DNA from: an uncultured bacterium
GTDB lineage: Bacteria > Bacillota > Clostridia > Lachnospirales > Lachnospiraceae
Assembly: GCA_905216215.1 (NCBI GenBank)
Contig: CAJMSZ010000006.1
Span: 1-64,000, forward strand
Length of the DNA: 64,000 nt
Reading direction: 5' to 3'
The notes under the pieces are model-generated. The model made no database searches. It was not told the DNA's origin and saw nothing but the letters and a program-made list of their open reading frames with translations. Positions 46,160-53,927 of the stretch are shown piece after piece. The translations under genes and the position numbers were made by a program. Within the stretch, counting starts at the first letter, position 1, and each line of letters opens with the position of its first letter.

Positions 46160-47173
46160 ATGGAAATAATAAAATCAGGTTGGGATTTTTTTCAAAATCA
46201 GATTCTTGGTATGCACTGGCTGAAGGATTTGATAGGAACTCTGCTTGAAAAGGCAGGGGTAGGAATGGGCCGGTTTCCTGGTGAAGTAATCCAGTTTTTT
46301 ATTTATGATATTATCAAAATATTTGTCTTGCTGGGTATTTTGATTTTTGTGATATCTTATATCCAAAGTTATTTTCCACCGGAGAGAAGTAAGAAAATTA
46401 TGGGTCGGTTTCATGGGATATGGGCCAATATCATTGGCGCACTTCTGGGAACTGTGACACCATTTTGTTCCTGCTCTTCTATTCCTATCTTTATGGGATT
46501 TACCAGTGCGGGTCTGCCGCTTGGTGTGACGTTTTCGTTTCTGATTTCATCACCTATGGTGGATTTGGGCTCGTTGGTTCTACTGATGAGTGTATTTGGC
46601 GGAAAGATTGCATTTGCCTATGTGATTGTCGGGCTGACTGTTGCAGTAGCAGGTGGAACACTAATTGAAAGGCTTCATATGGAAGAACAGGTGGAAGATT
46701 TTATCAGACAGGCAGAACATGTGGAAGCAGAGTCACCGGAGCTTAACATGGCAGACCGGATGAATTATGCAAAGGGACAGGTGATTTCAACGGTCAAAAA
46801 AGTGGCACCATATATTTTTATCGGAGTGGCAATTGGCGCTGTCATTCATAATCTGATTCCTGAACATATGGTACGCAGCATTTTAGGAGAACGCAAATGG
46901 TATGCAGTTCCACTTGCAACCTTAGTGGGTGTTCCCATGTATGCGGATATTTTCGGAACCATACCTGTTGCGGAGAGTCTGCTTGCAAAAGGCGCAGGTC
47001 TTGGAACGATTTTAGCATTCATGATGGCGGTGACTACGCTTTCTTTTCCATCTATTGTTATGCTCTCCAAAGCGGTAAAGAAGAAACTTCTGGGAACCTT
47101 CGTGGGAATTGTAACCGTAGGGATTATTATTGTAGGGTATTTGTTCAATTTATTCGGAACTGTGTTATTATAA
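46160..47173 (+). CDS. ArsP/DUF318-type permease
   Basis: The ATG at 46160 follows GAGGAGTGTATT. The 337-aa protein has about eight to ten helices. The family hallmark T-P-F-C-S-C-S-S-I-P-I-F-M-G-F (about 103) holds the conserved cysteines, and the second half contains VAPYIFIGVAIGAVIHNLIPE and L-V-G-V-P-M-Y-A-D-I-F-G-T-I-P. Relatives export methylated arsenicals or have been linked to other soft metals and organometals. Here it is followed by arsR, a CobW-type GTPase and a thioredoxin-like protein, which points to handling of a thiol-reactive metal(loid). Confidence 0.88.
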   Translation: MEIIKSGWDFFQNQILGMHWLKDLIGTLLEKAGVGMGRFPGEVIQFFIYDIIKIFVLLGILIFVISYIQSYFPPERSKKIMGRFHGIWANIIGALLGTVTPFCSCSSIPIFMGFTSAGLPLGVTFSFLISSPMVDLGSLVLLMSVFGGKIAFAYVIVGLTVAVAGGTLIERLHMEEQVEDFIRQAEHVEAESPELNMADRMNYAKGQVISTVKKVAPYIFIGVAIGAVIHNLIPEHMVRSILGERKWYAVPLATLVGVPMYADIFGTIPVAESLLAKGAGLGTILAFMMAVTTLSFPSIVMLSKAVKKKLLGTFVGIVTVGIIIVGYLFNLFGTVLL

Positions 47174-47266
47174 AGATGTCAGGGGGCTAAGGCTTAAAAT
47201 CACATGAGCTTGCGCATATGTGGGGTACGGCATCTTAGAAAGAAAATTCATATTTGAGGTGAGCAG

Positions 47267-47614
47267 ATGCAGATAGATTATACAAAATATGCAAAAATAT
47301 TCAAAGTGATGTCTGATCCCAAGCGGTTGAAGATTATCGATATGTTGTCTGAAGGGGAATTATGTGCCTGTAAAATTCTGGAGGAGTTTCATATTACGCA
47401 GCCTACATTGTCTCATGATATGAAGCTGATGTGTGATGCCGAGATGGTAAGGGCACGAAAAGAAGGAAAATGGATGCATTATTCTTTGGATATGAATGTG
47501 ATGAATGACATTTATAAAACGGTTGGACGATTGATGGTCCCGGGTGATTATGCGGGACTGTTAAACTGTAATTGTGATACAGAAAGAGAGGAAGAGGAAA
47601 ATGAAACAAATTAA
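47267..47614 (+). CDS. ArsR-family metalloregulator
   Basis: This 115-aa winged-helix repressor begins near the consensus (AKIFKVMSDPKRLKIIDML). It carries the arsenic/antimony-type motif E-L-C-A-C-K-I-L in helix 3, followed by the recognition helix I-T-Q-P-T-L-S-H-D-M-K. The C-terminus adds L-L-N-C-N-C-D, which could provide extra ligands. Metal binding by the C-x-C pair would release DNA. It probably controls the promoter at 46072 through the palindrome at 46114. The end overlaps the next gene by 14 bases. Confidence 0.95.
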   Translation: MQIDYTKYAKIFKVMSDPKRLKIIDMLSEGELCACKILEEFHITQPTLSHDMKLMCDAEMVRARKEGKWMHYSLDMNVMNDIYKTVGRLMVPGDYAGLLNCNCDTEREEEENETN

Positions 47615-48533
47615 ACTGTATTTTTTAACTGGTTTTCTGGGCTCCGGTAAAACAACGATTCTTCGCAATTTGCTGGAAAATATGGAAGGGACAAAGGTGG
47701 GAGTAATCCAGAATGAACTGGGCAAAATCAGTGTGGATGGAACGGTACTTCAGAATAATGATATTCAGATGATTGAACTGACAAGAGGCTCTATTTTCTG
47801 TAGTTGCCTGAGATTGTCTTTTGTAGATGCACTGGTGCAGATGTCGCAGAAAGGTCTGGAGTATGTTTTTGTGGAAAGTTCCGGATTTGGTGATCCTTCC
47901 AATGCGGAAGAAATTTTGGAAGCAACCAAGGTGATGGTGGGGGATGCTTATGACTTCAGAGGATGTATCTGCCTGGTGGACTGCTTCAATTTTCTGGATC
48001 AGCTTGGTGACACAGAGACAATTGATCGACAGCTCAAGCACTGTAATCTGGCCGTTCTTACAAAGATCGATTTGGTAGATCGGGAAAGAATCGAATTCAT
48101 TAAGGAGAAAGTACAGGAGATTAATCCAGTCTGTCCGATTACAGAAAGTGCAAACGGTAATATTGACCGTTCATTCTACAATATGGATTTAATGAAGTAT
48201 AAATGGGCAGAGTGCGAGGAGACAACCAACTCTGCAGCTACCAAACCGAAGACATTTTCCATGAATTTTACCGGCGAAGTGGAAAAAGAAAAACTGGAGG
48301 CTTTTCTGGAGAAAATCGAACCTGACGTATATCGTGTGAAAGGGTTCTTCAAGGTGAAGGAAGAAGGCTGGGAAAAGATTGATGTGGTTGGCAAAAAGCT
48401 GGATTATGCAGCTTATGAGGAACAGCCGCAGTCAGAACTGGTCTTTATTTCCAAGATTGGAATTGCTCTGATTCGGGAACTTGCGAATGCATGGGAGGAG
48501 TGTGTAGGTCTACCTATGAAACTGAATAATTAA
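47601..48533 (+). CDS. CobW/HypB-like GTPase (metallochaperone type)
   Basis: The ATG at 47601 overlaps the end of arsR, behind AGAGAGGAAGAGGAA. The G1 motif is F-L-G-S-G-K-T-T (about 10-17). The ESSG motif of the COG0523 family appears as V-E-S-S-G-F-G-D-P, and N-K-x-D as T-K-I-D-L. The usual metal-binding GCxCC segment is modified to G-S-I-F-C-S-C-L. The C-terminal domain (about 200-310) contains VYRVKGFFKVKEEGWEKID. COG0523 GTPases transfer metals to target proteins. Here it may load or unload the metal handled by the neighbouring permease. Confidence 0.88.
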   Translation: MKQIKLYFLTGFLGSGKTTILRNLLENMEGTKVGVIQNELGKISVDGTVLQNNDIQMIELTRGSIFCSCLRLSFVDALVQMSQKGLEYVFVESSGFGDPSNAEEILEATKVMVGDAYDFRGCICLVDCFNFLDQLGDTETIDRQLKHCNLAVLTKIDLVDRERIEFIKEKVQEINPVCPITESANGNIDRSFYNMDLMKYKWAECEETTNSAATKPKTFSMNFTGEVEKEKLEAFLEKIEPDVYRVKGFFKVKEEGWEKIDVVGKKLDYAAYEEQPQSELVFISKIGIALIRELANAWEECVGLPMKLNN

Positions 48534-48587
48534 GAGGATTGGAATAATCAGACTTTTGTAAATGAAATAATAGTGTGGAGGCAGGTT

Positions 48588-48821
48588 ATGAATATTAAAG
48601 TGATTGGAAGCGGATGTGAGAACTGTGATAAGACAAACGCAGTTGTGGAAGAATGTGTCAAAGAGCTGGGAATCGATGCTGAGATAGAGCGCGTTGCGGA
48701 TTTGGTAGAAATTGTAAAACTAGGCGTGATGACAGCACCTTCTGTTATGATTGATGGAAAACTGGTTGTGGCAGGACAGGTCCCTTCTAAGAAACAGATG
48801 ATGAAAATTTTGAAAAAATAG
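48588..48821 (+). CDS. Thioredoxin-like small redox protein
   Basis: The ATG at 48588 follows GTGGAGGCAGGTT. The 77-aa protein has the thioredoxin/glutaredoxin fold seen in 'redox-active disulfide protein 2'. The active motif is G-S-G-C-E-N-C-D-K (C-x-x-C, about residues 8-13), the cis-proline segment is V-M-T-A-P-S-V-M-I-D-G, and the C-terminal helix is K-K-Q-M-M-K-I-L. Such proteins often sit beside ArsP-type permeases. It may reduce the metal or the Cys pairs of partner proteins. Confidence 0.92.
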   Translation: MNIKVIGSGCENCDKTNAVVEECVKELGIDAEIERVADLVEIVKLGVMTAPSVMIDGKLVVAGQVPSKKQMMKILKK

Positions 48822-48834
48822 CATTTTGATAACG

Positions 48835-48861
48835 GGAGTTTCTTTTTGAAACTCCTTTTTT
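48835..48861 (+). terminator. Intrinsic terminator after the metal operon
   Basis: GGAGTTTC (48835-48842) and GAAACTCC (48848-48855) make a perfect 8-bp stem with a T5 loop, followed by six T. Confidence 0.93.
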
Positions 48862-48881
48862 GGTTCAACAGGAAATTCTGA

Positions 48882-49490
48882 TGGAACTTTCTGTTAAACA
48901 AAAAGGCACTACGAGTAGGACTTACAGAAAAACAAATGAAGAGGGCGATGAAGAGTAGTGTGATCACATCGAACGGACCATCTATTGTTATTCTGAGTGG
49001 AATGTTGTCATTAGTGATTACGGTTGGCGGACCTATGGCATGGATGAGATTATCGTTGATCGGTTCTGTAATGTTTGAGTCGATTGCAGATGGTATCGGT
49101 ACTTCTTCCGTTGGTGTTCAGCTTGGTGCTGATGTGTTAACACCGGAAGCACTTACCATGGCAGTATGGGCTATGATTATTGGTTCTATCGGATGGGTAC
49201 TTTTTGCTACATTCTCAGCAAACCGTATGGAAAAGGTACAGGAAAAGGTAGCGGGAGGAAATCCTGCAAAATTAATGGCAATTGCAACAGCAGCTATCAT
49301 CGGTGCATTTTCAGCAATGTCAGCACAGCATCTTGTGAAAATGAATAAAAACTCCATTGCATGTGTACTTGGTGCCATGATTATGGGAGTATTGTTAATG
49401 GTCAGTGAAAAGAAAAATATCAAATGGTTAAAAGAATGGAATCTTACAATTTCAATTCTGGTCTTACTTGCTATTACCGCATTGATTTAA
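48882..49490 (+). pseudogene. 5'-truncated DUF5058 membrane protein gene
   Basis: The frame is open from 48882 and reads LNKKALRVGLTEKQMKRAMK, then SSVITSNGPSIVILSGMLSLV, VGGPMAWMRLSLIGSVMFE, then GSIGWVLFATFSANRMEKV. This is the middle and C-terminal part of a DUF5058 transporter-like protein (about five helices). The normal N-terminus, with its first helices, is missing. The first ATG in frame (48936) has no ribosome binding site, and a terminator for the previous operon lies just upstream. The gene is therefore very probably a remnant. The downstream gene, also damaged, starts 13 bases later, so both come from one deleted locus. Confidence 0.8.
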
Positions 49491-49503
49491 GGAGGAACGA
49501 AAG

Positions 49504-50181
49504 ATGAATGATTATTTTAACAATGAATATATGCCGAAAATGAATCGTATCGGTAAAATCACAGGTTATATCGGAGCGATTTCAATTATTTCGTCCTTTG
49601 GTGTATTGTGGTTTGTAGAACCAATTTCCTACTATCCGGTTGTGGGACAAATTGGTACATATATGGCGTTCTTATCAGGTAATATCTCAAACATGCGTGT
49701 TCCTTGTGCAAATATGGTTCAGGTATCTGCAGAAGTGGAACCTGGTACATACGAAGGATCTATTATCGCAACAATTGGTGTCTGTCAGGAGCCCACAACA
49801 CTGAGTGACGTGAAGCAGATAATTCTAAGATGCCGGAAAGCAATGAAAATGGGAAGGATACTCTATCCGGAACAGAATATCTGGTTTTATGATATGCTTG
49901 GAATGCTGGCCTGGATTCAGATTCCGGAGCAGGAATTGGCAGGAATGTTGAAAGAGTATCGGGAATTGTTGAAAGAGCCAAAAAATGCAGAGCTACTGAA
50001 AACATTGAAGGTATATTTGGAAAACAATATGAATTACAGTGTGACAGCGGAGAAACTGTATTTGAACATTAATACGGTCAGAAAAAGGATTGATAAGGTA
50101 AACAGTATTCTGCCTATAGACTGGAATAAGTATGTACAAAGATTGAATATTGAATTGCTGCTGCAATTTTTGAACTTATAA
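49504..50181 (+). pseudogene. Chimeric gene: membrane-protein N-terminus joined to a PucR-type regulator C-terminus
   Basis: A strong AAGGAGGAACGAAAG site and intact frame are present, but the 225-aa product is a mosaic. Residues 1-93 are a small membrane protein that normally accompanies DUF5058 (GKITGYIGAISIISSFGVLWFVEP, VGQIGTYMAFLSGNIS). After about residue 93 (base 49783) the sequence changes to a soluble regulator: LSDVKQIILRCRKAMKMG, WFYDMLGMLAWIQIPEQEL. It ends with the PucR/CdaR HTH V-Y-L-E-N-N-M-N-Y-S-V-T-A-E-K-L-Y-L-N-I-N-T-V-R-K-R in outline. An in-frame deletion fused two genes. A functional fusion is unlikely but not excluded. Confidence 0.75.
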
Positions 50182-50194
50182 TGACAGATAAGAA

Positions 50195-50236
50195 AAGGAA
50201 CAAATCTCACAGAAAGAGGAGACTTGTTCCTTTTTT
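50195..50236 (+). terminator. Intrinsic terminator
   Basis: AAGGAACAA-A-TCTC pairs with GAGA-C-TTGTTCCTT around a short loop, with one mismatch, and TTTTTT follows. It ends the remnant locus and separates it from convergent glmS. Confidence 0.88.
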
Positions 50237-50317
50237 ATATGACATGATATAAATGAATCAACATCGATGCATACGGATTCTTCTGTGCTGTGCACTTTCA
50301 CAATCCTGTCATTATAT

Positions 50318-52156
50318 TTACTCTACCGTAACGGACTTGGCAAGGTTACGTGGTTTATCTACATCAAGACCCTTGGCAACGCTTACATAGTAGCCCATGA
50401 GCTGTAATGGAACAATAGCAAGACTGGTTGTAAATAACTGGTTTGTCTTAGGAACATACACAGAGAAGTCTACATTGTCTTCGACACTGTAATTGCCATA
50501 GGTTGTAAGTCCCATCAGATAAGCGCCACGGCTCTTTACTTCAATCATATTACTCATGGTTTTTTCATAGAGAGCAGGCTGTGTCAGAACACCGATAACC
50601 AATGTTCCATCTTCAATCAGAGAAATGGTGCCGTGCTTTAATTCTCCGGCAGCATAAGCCTCGGAGTGAATATAACTGATTTCTTTCATCTTCAGGCTGC
50701 CTTCCAGGCTGATCGCGTAGTCGATTCCACGTCCGATAAAGAAGATGTCCTTTGCATTGGCATACTTGCTGGCAAACCATTGGATACGTTCCTTGTCTTC
50801 CAGAATTTTTTCAATCTTGTCCGGAAGAGTTTCTAATTCTGCAAGCAACTCGCCTACTGTTTCTTCGGAAATAGTTCCTTTGGCAAATGCTGTCTGAATA
50901 GTAAGTAAATACAGAGCAATTAACTGTGCACTGTAGGCTTTGGTTGTAGCAACAGAAATCTCTGGACCGGCATAAGTGTACATGACGTAATCGCTTTCTC
51001 TTGCAATGCTGGAACCAAGTACATTGACAATTCCAAGTACCGGAATATCATGTTCTTTTGCAAGGCGGAGAGCCGCAAGACTGTCTGCAGTTTCACCGGA
51101 CTGTGAAATAACAATTACCATAGAATTCTTTACAAGAATTGGATTGCGGTAACGGAATTCACTGGCCAGATCAATGTCCACCGGAACTTTGGCAACCTGT
51201 TCCAGAATATATTTGGCAACCACACCGGTATGGTAAGCAGAGCCACAGGCAACGATATAAATACGTTCCAGAGAACTTAAGAACTCTGGTGTTAATCCTA
51301 CTTCCGAAAAGTCAATCTTTCCATCCTTGATGTATGCGCCCAGTGTATCACGGACAGCTTTTGGCTGTTCATGAATCTCTTTTAACATGAAATGTTCATA
51401 TCCACCTTTTTCTGCAGCTTCCGCATCCCAGTTTACCGTTGACATTTCTTTTGTGATTTCTTCTTTGTCAATGTTATAGAAATGTACTTCCGATTCAGAA
51501 AGTTCAGCAATTTCCATATTATCAATGTAATAAACATTTCTTGTACGGTCCAGAATGGCAGGAACATCTGATGCAATAAAAGAAGCAGAATCGCTCTTTC
51601 CAATAATCAGAGGACTGTGATTTCTGGCTGCGTATAATTTTCCAGGAATATCCTTGAACATAATGCCAAATGCATATGAGCCACGGATACGGAGCATTGC
51701 TCTTGCGATGGCATTAATAGGTGTTCCTTCTTTTTTGTAATAATAATCGATTAATTTTGTTGCTACTTCTGTATCAGTCTGAGAATAGAAGGTATAACCT
51801 GATTTCGTAAGTTTTTCCTTTAATTCCTGATAGTTTTCGATAATCCCATTATGCACAAGTACAACAGAGTGGTCTGCTGTAGTATGTGGATGCGCGTTTA
51901 TCTCAGAAGGTTCACCATGGGTGGCCCAGCGTGTATGTCCGATTCCATAAGTTCCATGAATGGCATTTCCTTCGTCCGTCTTTTCTATAAGAGATTTCAA
52001 TCGTCCTTTTGCCTTGACGATATCAATCGTATTACTTTCTTTATTAAATACTGCAATACCGGAAGAGTCATATCCACGGTACTCCAGCTTTGTTAATCCT
52101 GCAAGCAAAATAGGTGCAGCTTGCTCTTCACCTATATAGCCAACAATTCCACACAT
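50318..52156 (-). CDS. glmS: Glutamine-fructose-6-phosphate aminotransferase GlmS
   Basis: GlmS makes glucosamine-6-phosphate for the cell wall. The 612-aa protein starts M-C-G-I-V-G-Y-I-G, so Cys2 is the glutaminase nucleophile. Further landmarks are H-T-R-W-A-T-H-G, the SIS domains with ACGSAYHTGVVAKYILE and VISQSGETADSLAALRLAK, and the C-terminal L-A-K-S-V-T-V-E. It is complete and normal in length. Many Firmicute glmS genes have a self-cleaving glmS ribozyme in the leader; I do not see one here. The ribosome binding site is AAAGGAGATTTAAT. Confidence 0.97.
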   Translation of the reverse strand: MCGIVGYIGEEQAAPILLAGLTKLEYRGYDSSGIAVFNKESNTIDIVKAKGRLKSLIEKTDEGNAIHGTYGIGHTRWATHGEPSEINAHPHTTADHSVVLVHNGIIENYQELKEKLTKSGYTFYSQTDTEVATKLIDYYYKKEGTPINAIARAMLRIRGSYAFGIMFKDIPGKLYAARNHSPLIIGKSDSASFIASDVPAILDRTRNVYYIDNMEIAELSESEVHFYNIDKEEITKEMSTVNWDAEAAEKGGYEHFMLKEIHEQPKAVRDTLGAYIKDGKIDFSEVGLTPEFLSSLERIYIVACGSAYHTGVVAKYILEQVAKVPVDIDLASEFRYRNPILVKNSMVIVISQSGETADSLAALRLAKEHDIPVLGIVNVLGSSIARESDYVMYTYAGPEISVATTKAYSAQLIALYLLTIQTAFAKGTISEETVGELLAELETLPDKIEKILEDKERIQWFASKYANAKDIFFIGRGIDYAISLEGSLKMKEISYIHSEAYAAGELKHGTISLIEDGTLVIGVLTQPALYEKTMSNMIEVKSRGAYLMGLTTYGNYSVEDNVDFSVYVPKTNQLFTTSLAIVPLQLMGYYVSVAKGLDVDKPRNLAKSVTVE

Positions 52157-52242
52157 ATTAAATCTCCTTTCGTGAAAACGAGTTTATGATGTCAGGTTCC
52201 ATTCATCCTGCCATCATTTTATCATAGTATAACATAGAAAAC

Positions 52243-52271
52243 AGTATACCATAGAAACATAGAGCACGCAA
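52243..52271 (-). promoter_or_regulatory. Possible glmS promoter
   Basis: On the minus strand TTGCGT (52271-52266) and TATACT (52248-52243) are 17 bases apart. A second TATACT lies at 52231-52226, in a near-repeat of the sequence CTATG-x-TATACT. The leader downstream contains an imperfect hairpin (ATGATG-CAGG...CCTG-CATCAT). Confidence 0.4.
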
Positions 52272-52358
52272 AGAAAATGTTTCGGAACATGAAAAGAATT
52301 CGTAAAGAAATTGTAATAAATGAGGACAGAAAATCTATAGAATTGAATGAAAAAATGT

Positions 52359-52387
52359 TTGACATTGATGACTGTTTGCGGTATACT
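52359..52387 (+). promoter_or_regulatory. tRNA-Leu promoter
   Basis: TTGACA (52359-52364) and TATACT (52382-52387) are separated by exactly 17 bases and lie 11 bases before the tRNA. This is a near-consensus strong promoter. Confidence 0.92.
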
Positions 52388-52398
52388 GTGTAAGTCGA

Positions 52399-52481
52399 GC
52401 GGAAGTGTCGGAATGGCAGACGAGCTAGATTCAGGTTCTAGTGCTCGCAAGGGCGTGTGGGTTCAAGTCCCATCTTCCGCA
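52399..52481 (+). tRNA. tRNA-Leu (anticodon CAG)
   Basis: The acceptor stem is GCGGAAG paired with CTTCCGC, with A as discriminator. The anticodon stem CTAGA/TCTAG holds the loop TTCAGGT, so the anticodon is CAG (52432-52434). The long variable arm (GTGCTCGCAAGGGCGT) is typical of class II leucine tRNAs, and the T-loop is GGTTCAAGTC. CCA is not encoded. It reads CUG codons. Confidence 0.97.
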
Positions 52482-52498
52482 TGTGATAAAAAGAAAGT

Positions 52499-52528
52499 CT
52501 CAGGCTTTTGCCTGAGGCTTTTCTTTTT
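52499..52528 (+). terminator. Intrinsic terminator of tRNA-Leu
   Basis: CTCAGGC (52499-52505) and GCCTGAG (52510-52516) form a perfect stem with a TTTT loop, followed by GCTTTTCTTTTT. Confidence 0.92.
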
Positions 52529-52531
52529 ACA

Positions 52532-52685
52532 AAGCGAAGCGTTCCTTGAACCCAGGGTTCAATCTACGCTTCGCTTCGGTCGGCGCAGAACAGAGGTCCC
52601 CCGGACCTCATGCGCCCCATCTTCCGCGAAAAGCTCCTAAACCTCAGGGTTCAATCTACGCTCCGCTTCGGTCGGTAAGGAGCTG
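52532..52685. repeat. Structured GC-rich repeat element downstream of tRNA-Leu
   Basis: Three hairpins lie in a row. The first pairs AAGCGAAGCGT with ACGCTTCGCTT (52532-52542/52566-52576) around TTGAACCC/GGGTTCAA. The second pairs GGCGCA with TGCGCC and GAGGTCC with GGACCTC (52582-52616). The third pairs AGCTCCT with AGGAGCT (52632-52682). A 31-base unit starting CAGGGTTCAATC occurs at 52553-52583 and again at 52645-52675 with one mismatch. Near 52615-52627, CCCATCTTCCGC repeats the 3' end of the tRNA. The element is more GC-rich than its surroundings. Confidence 0.8.
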
Positions 52686-52691
52686 AGTTAT

Positions 52692-53900
52692 TTATTTCAA
52701 GAGGTTAATCGTGATTGTCGTTCCGCTTTGTTCTTTGCTTTCTATGTGAAATGTTAATTTGTCTCCGAACATTATCTGAAGCCGTTTGTAGCAGTTGTAA
52801 AGTCCAACGTGCTCGTTTCCCGGCTTTTCTTTTAAATGAAATTGATTTGTCAGAGCGTCTAATGATTCTGCATCAATACCAATTCCATCGTCTTGAATAA
52901 CAATCGTGAAATGTGTAGAATAATCTTTGCAGGATAAAAGCAAATTTCCTCCAGAAGCTTTATTTAACAGTCCATGTTCGATGGAGTTTTCTACAAGTGG
53001 CTGAAGTGAGAAAAATGGAATATATTCACTATGCAGGCTTCTATCACAAGCAATTTCATAATGGATCCGGTCACCGAACCGAATGGATTGAATTGCTAAA
53101 TAATTACGGATGTAGTTCAGTTCTTGTACAAGGGAAACAGAACTTTTGGCATCTGTGAGACTGTAACGCATCATCTGTGCAAAAGAATTCAGCATTTCTT
53201 CTGCGGTGTCATATTCTTTCAGTGATAATAGCCGTGACACGGAATTAATGACATTGAAAATAAAGTGGGGTGTCACTTGCTTTTGCAGTGCATCTAATTG
53301 TGCCATGTGGAGTTGTTTTTCTAACTGAATTCGTTTGTTTTCTGCTTTTAAAAGTTCCTCGGTTTGTTTCGCCAGTTTTTCTTTTACATTTGTATAAGCA
53401 ACACTTTGAGTAATATAATTTGTAATTGCAGAAAACGCTGCTGTGGCAGCTTCTATCTGTCGACAGTCCATCTTAATAATTTCTTGGTAATATTTGTTTA
53501 ATTCCGGGTTTTCAAGCCAGTTTAGCTCTTCACAGGCAGCATCTTTGGGATAGTCATTAGGTTCTGTACAAATAACTTGTCCTGCCGTGATTGCACCAAC
53601 ACACTGATTATTGTAAATAAGGGGAATTTCAATGTTTACCAAGCCTGCATGACAAATATAAACACAGGGTTTGTTCGTTTCTAATGCAATATCAATGGCA
53701 TGTTTGTTAGATAAGGTGCAATATTGTGCCCCCTTTTGTGTTTCATTGAGCTTGTCACAAAACTTACAAAAGTTTGCACCAGATCCGATGTGACGTCCCT
53801 CTGCATCGGTAAAAACAACCCCAAAGCCTGTTGCCAGAGAGAAAGAGTGCTGAATTTCATTTTGAAAAGTTTCAGTAATAATGTCTCTAAAGTTCATCAT
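52692..53900 (-). CDS. PocR-type sensor histidine kinase
   Basis: This 402-aa kinase has no clear membrane helices. Residues 1-165 form a PocR ligand-binding domain with Cys clusters (NFCKFCDKL, AQYCTLSNKH, CVYICHAGLVNIEIPL, GAITAGQVICTE). A short coiled coil precedes a His_kinase (LytS-like) domain with T-P-H-F-I-F-N-V-I-N-S. The ATPase domain follows: VENSIEHGLL (N box) and IQDDGIGID (G1 box). PocR domains sense small organic ligands or redox state inside the cell. The partner response regulator is the next gene (27 bases upstream in reading order). Their target is likely the divergent hydrolase-permease operon. Confidence 0.9.
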   Translation of the reverse strand: MMNFRDIITETFQNEIQHSFSLATGFGVVFTDAEGRHIGSGANFCKFCDKLNETQKGAQYCTLSNKHAIDIALETNKPCVYICHAGLVNIEIPLIYNNQCVGAITAGQVICTEPNDYPKDAACEELNWLENPELNKYYQEIIKMDCRQIEAATAAFSAITNYITQSVAYTNVKEKLAKQTEELLKAENKRIQLEKQLHMAQLDALQKQVTPHFIFNVINSVSRLLSLKEYDTAEEMLNSFAQMMRYSLTDAKSSVSLVQELNYIRNYLAIQSIRFGDRIHYEIACDRSLHSEYIPFFSLQPLVENSIEHGLLNKASGGNLLLSCKDYSTHFTIVIQDDGIGIDAESLDALTNQFHLKEKPGNEHVGLYNCYKRLQIMFGDKLTFHIESKEQSGTTITINLLK

Positions 53901-53927
53901 TTGCTATCCTCCATGAGAGTTAGTTTA

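Noticed and set aside
46160..48821. Complete SAO-type selenoprotein organometal system
   Set aside because: Permease and thioredoxin-like parts would fit, but no in-frame TGA with a selenocysteine context, no lyase and no ABC transporter genes are seen here.
48862..48935. Intact start for the DUF5058-like gene further upstream
   Set aside because: An in-frame stop (48879-48881) and the terminator of the previous operon lie directly upstream, and the ATG at 48936 lacks a ribosome binding site.
52157..52330. glmS ribozyme/riboswitch upstream of glmS
   Set aside because: The leader between the possible promoter and the glmS start is under 100 bases. It shows only a simple imperfect hairpin and none of the conserved core and pseudoknot segments of the ribozyme.
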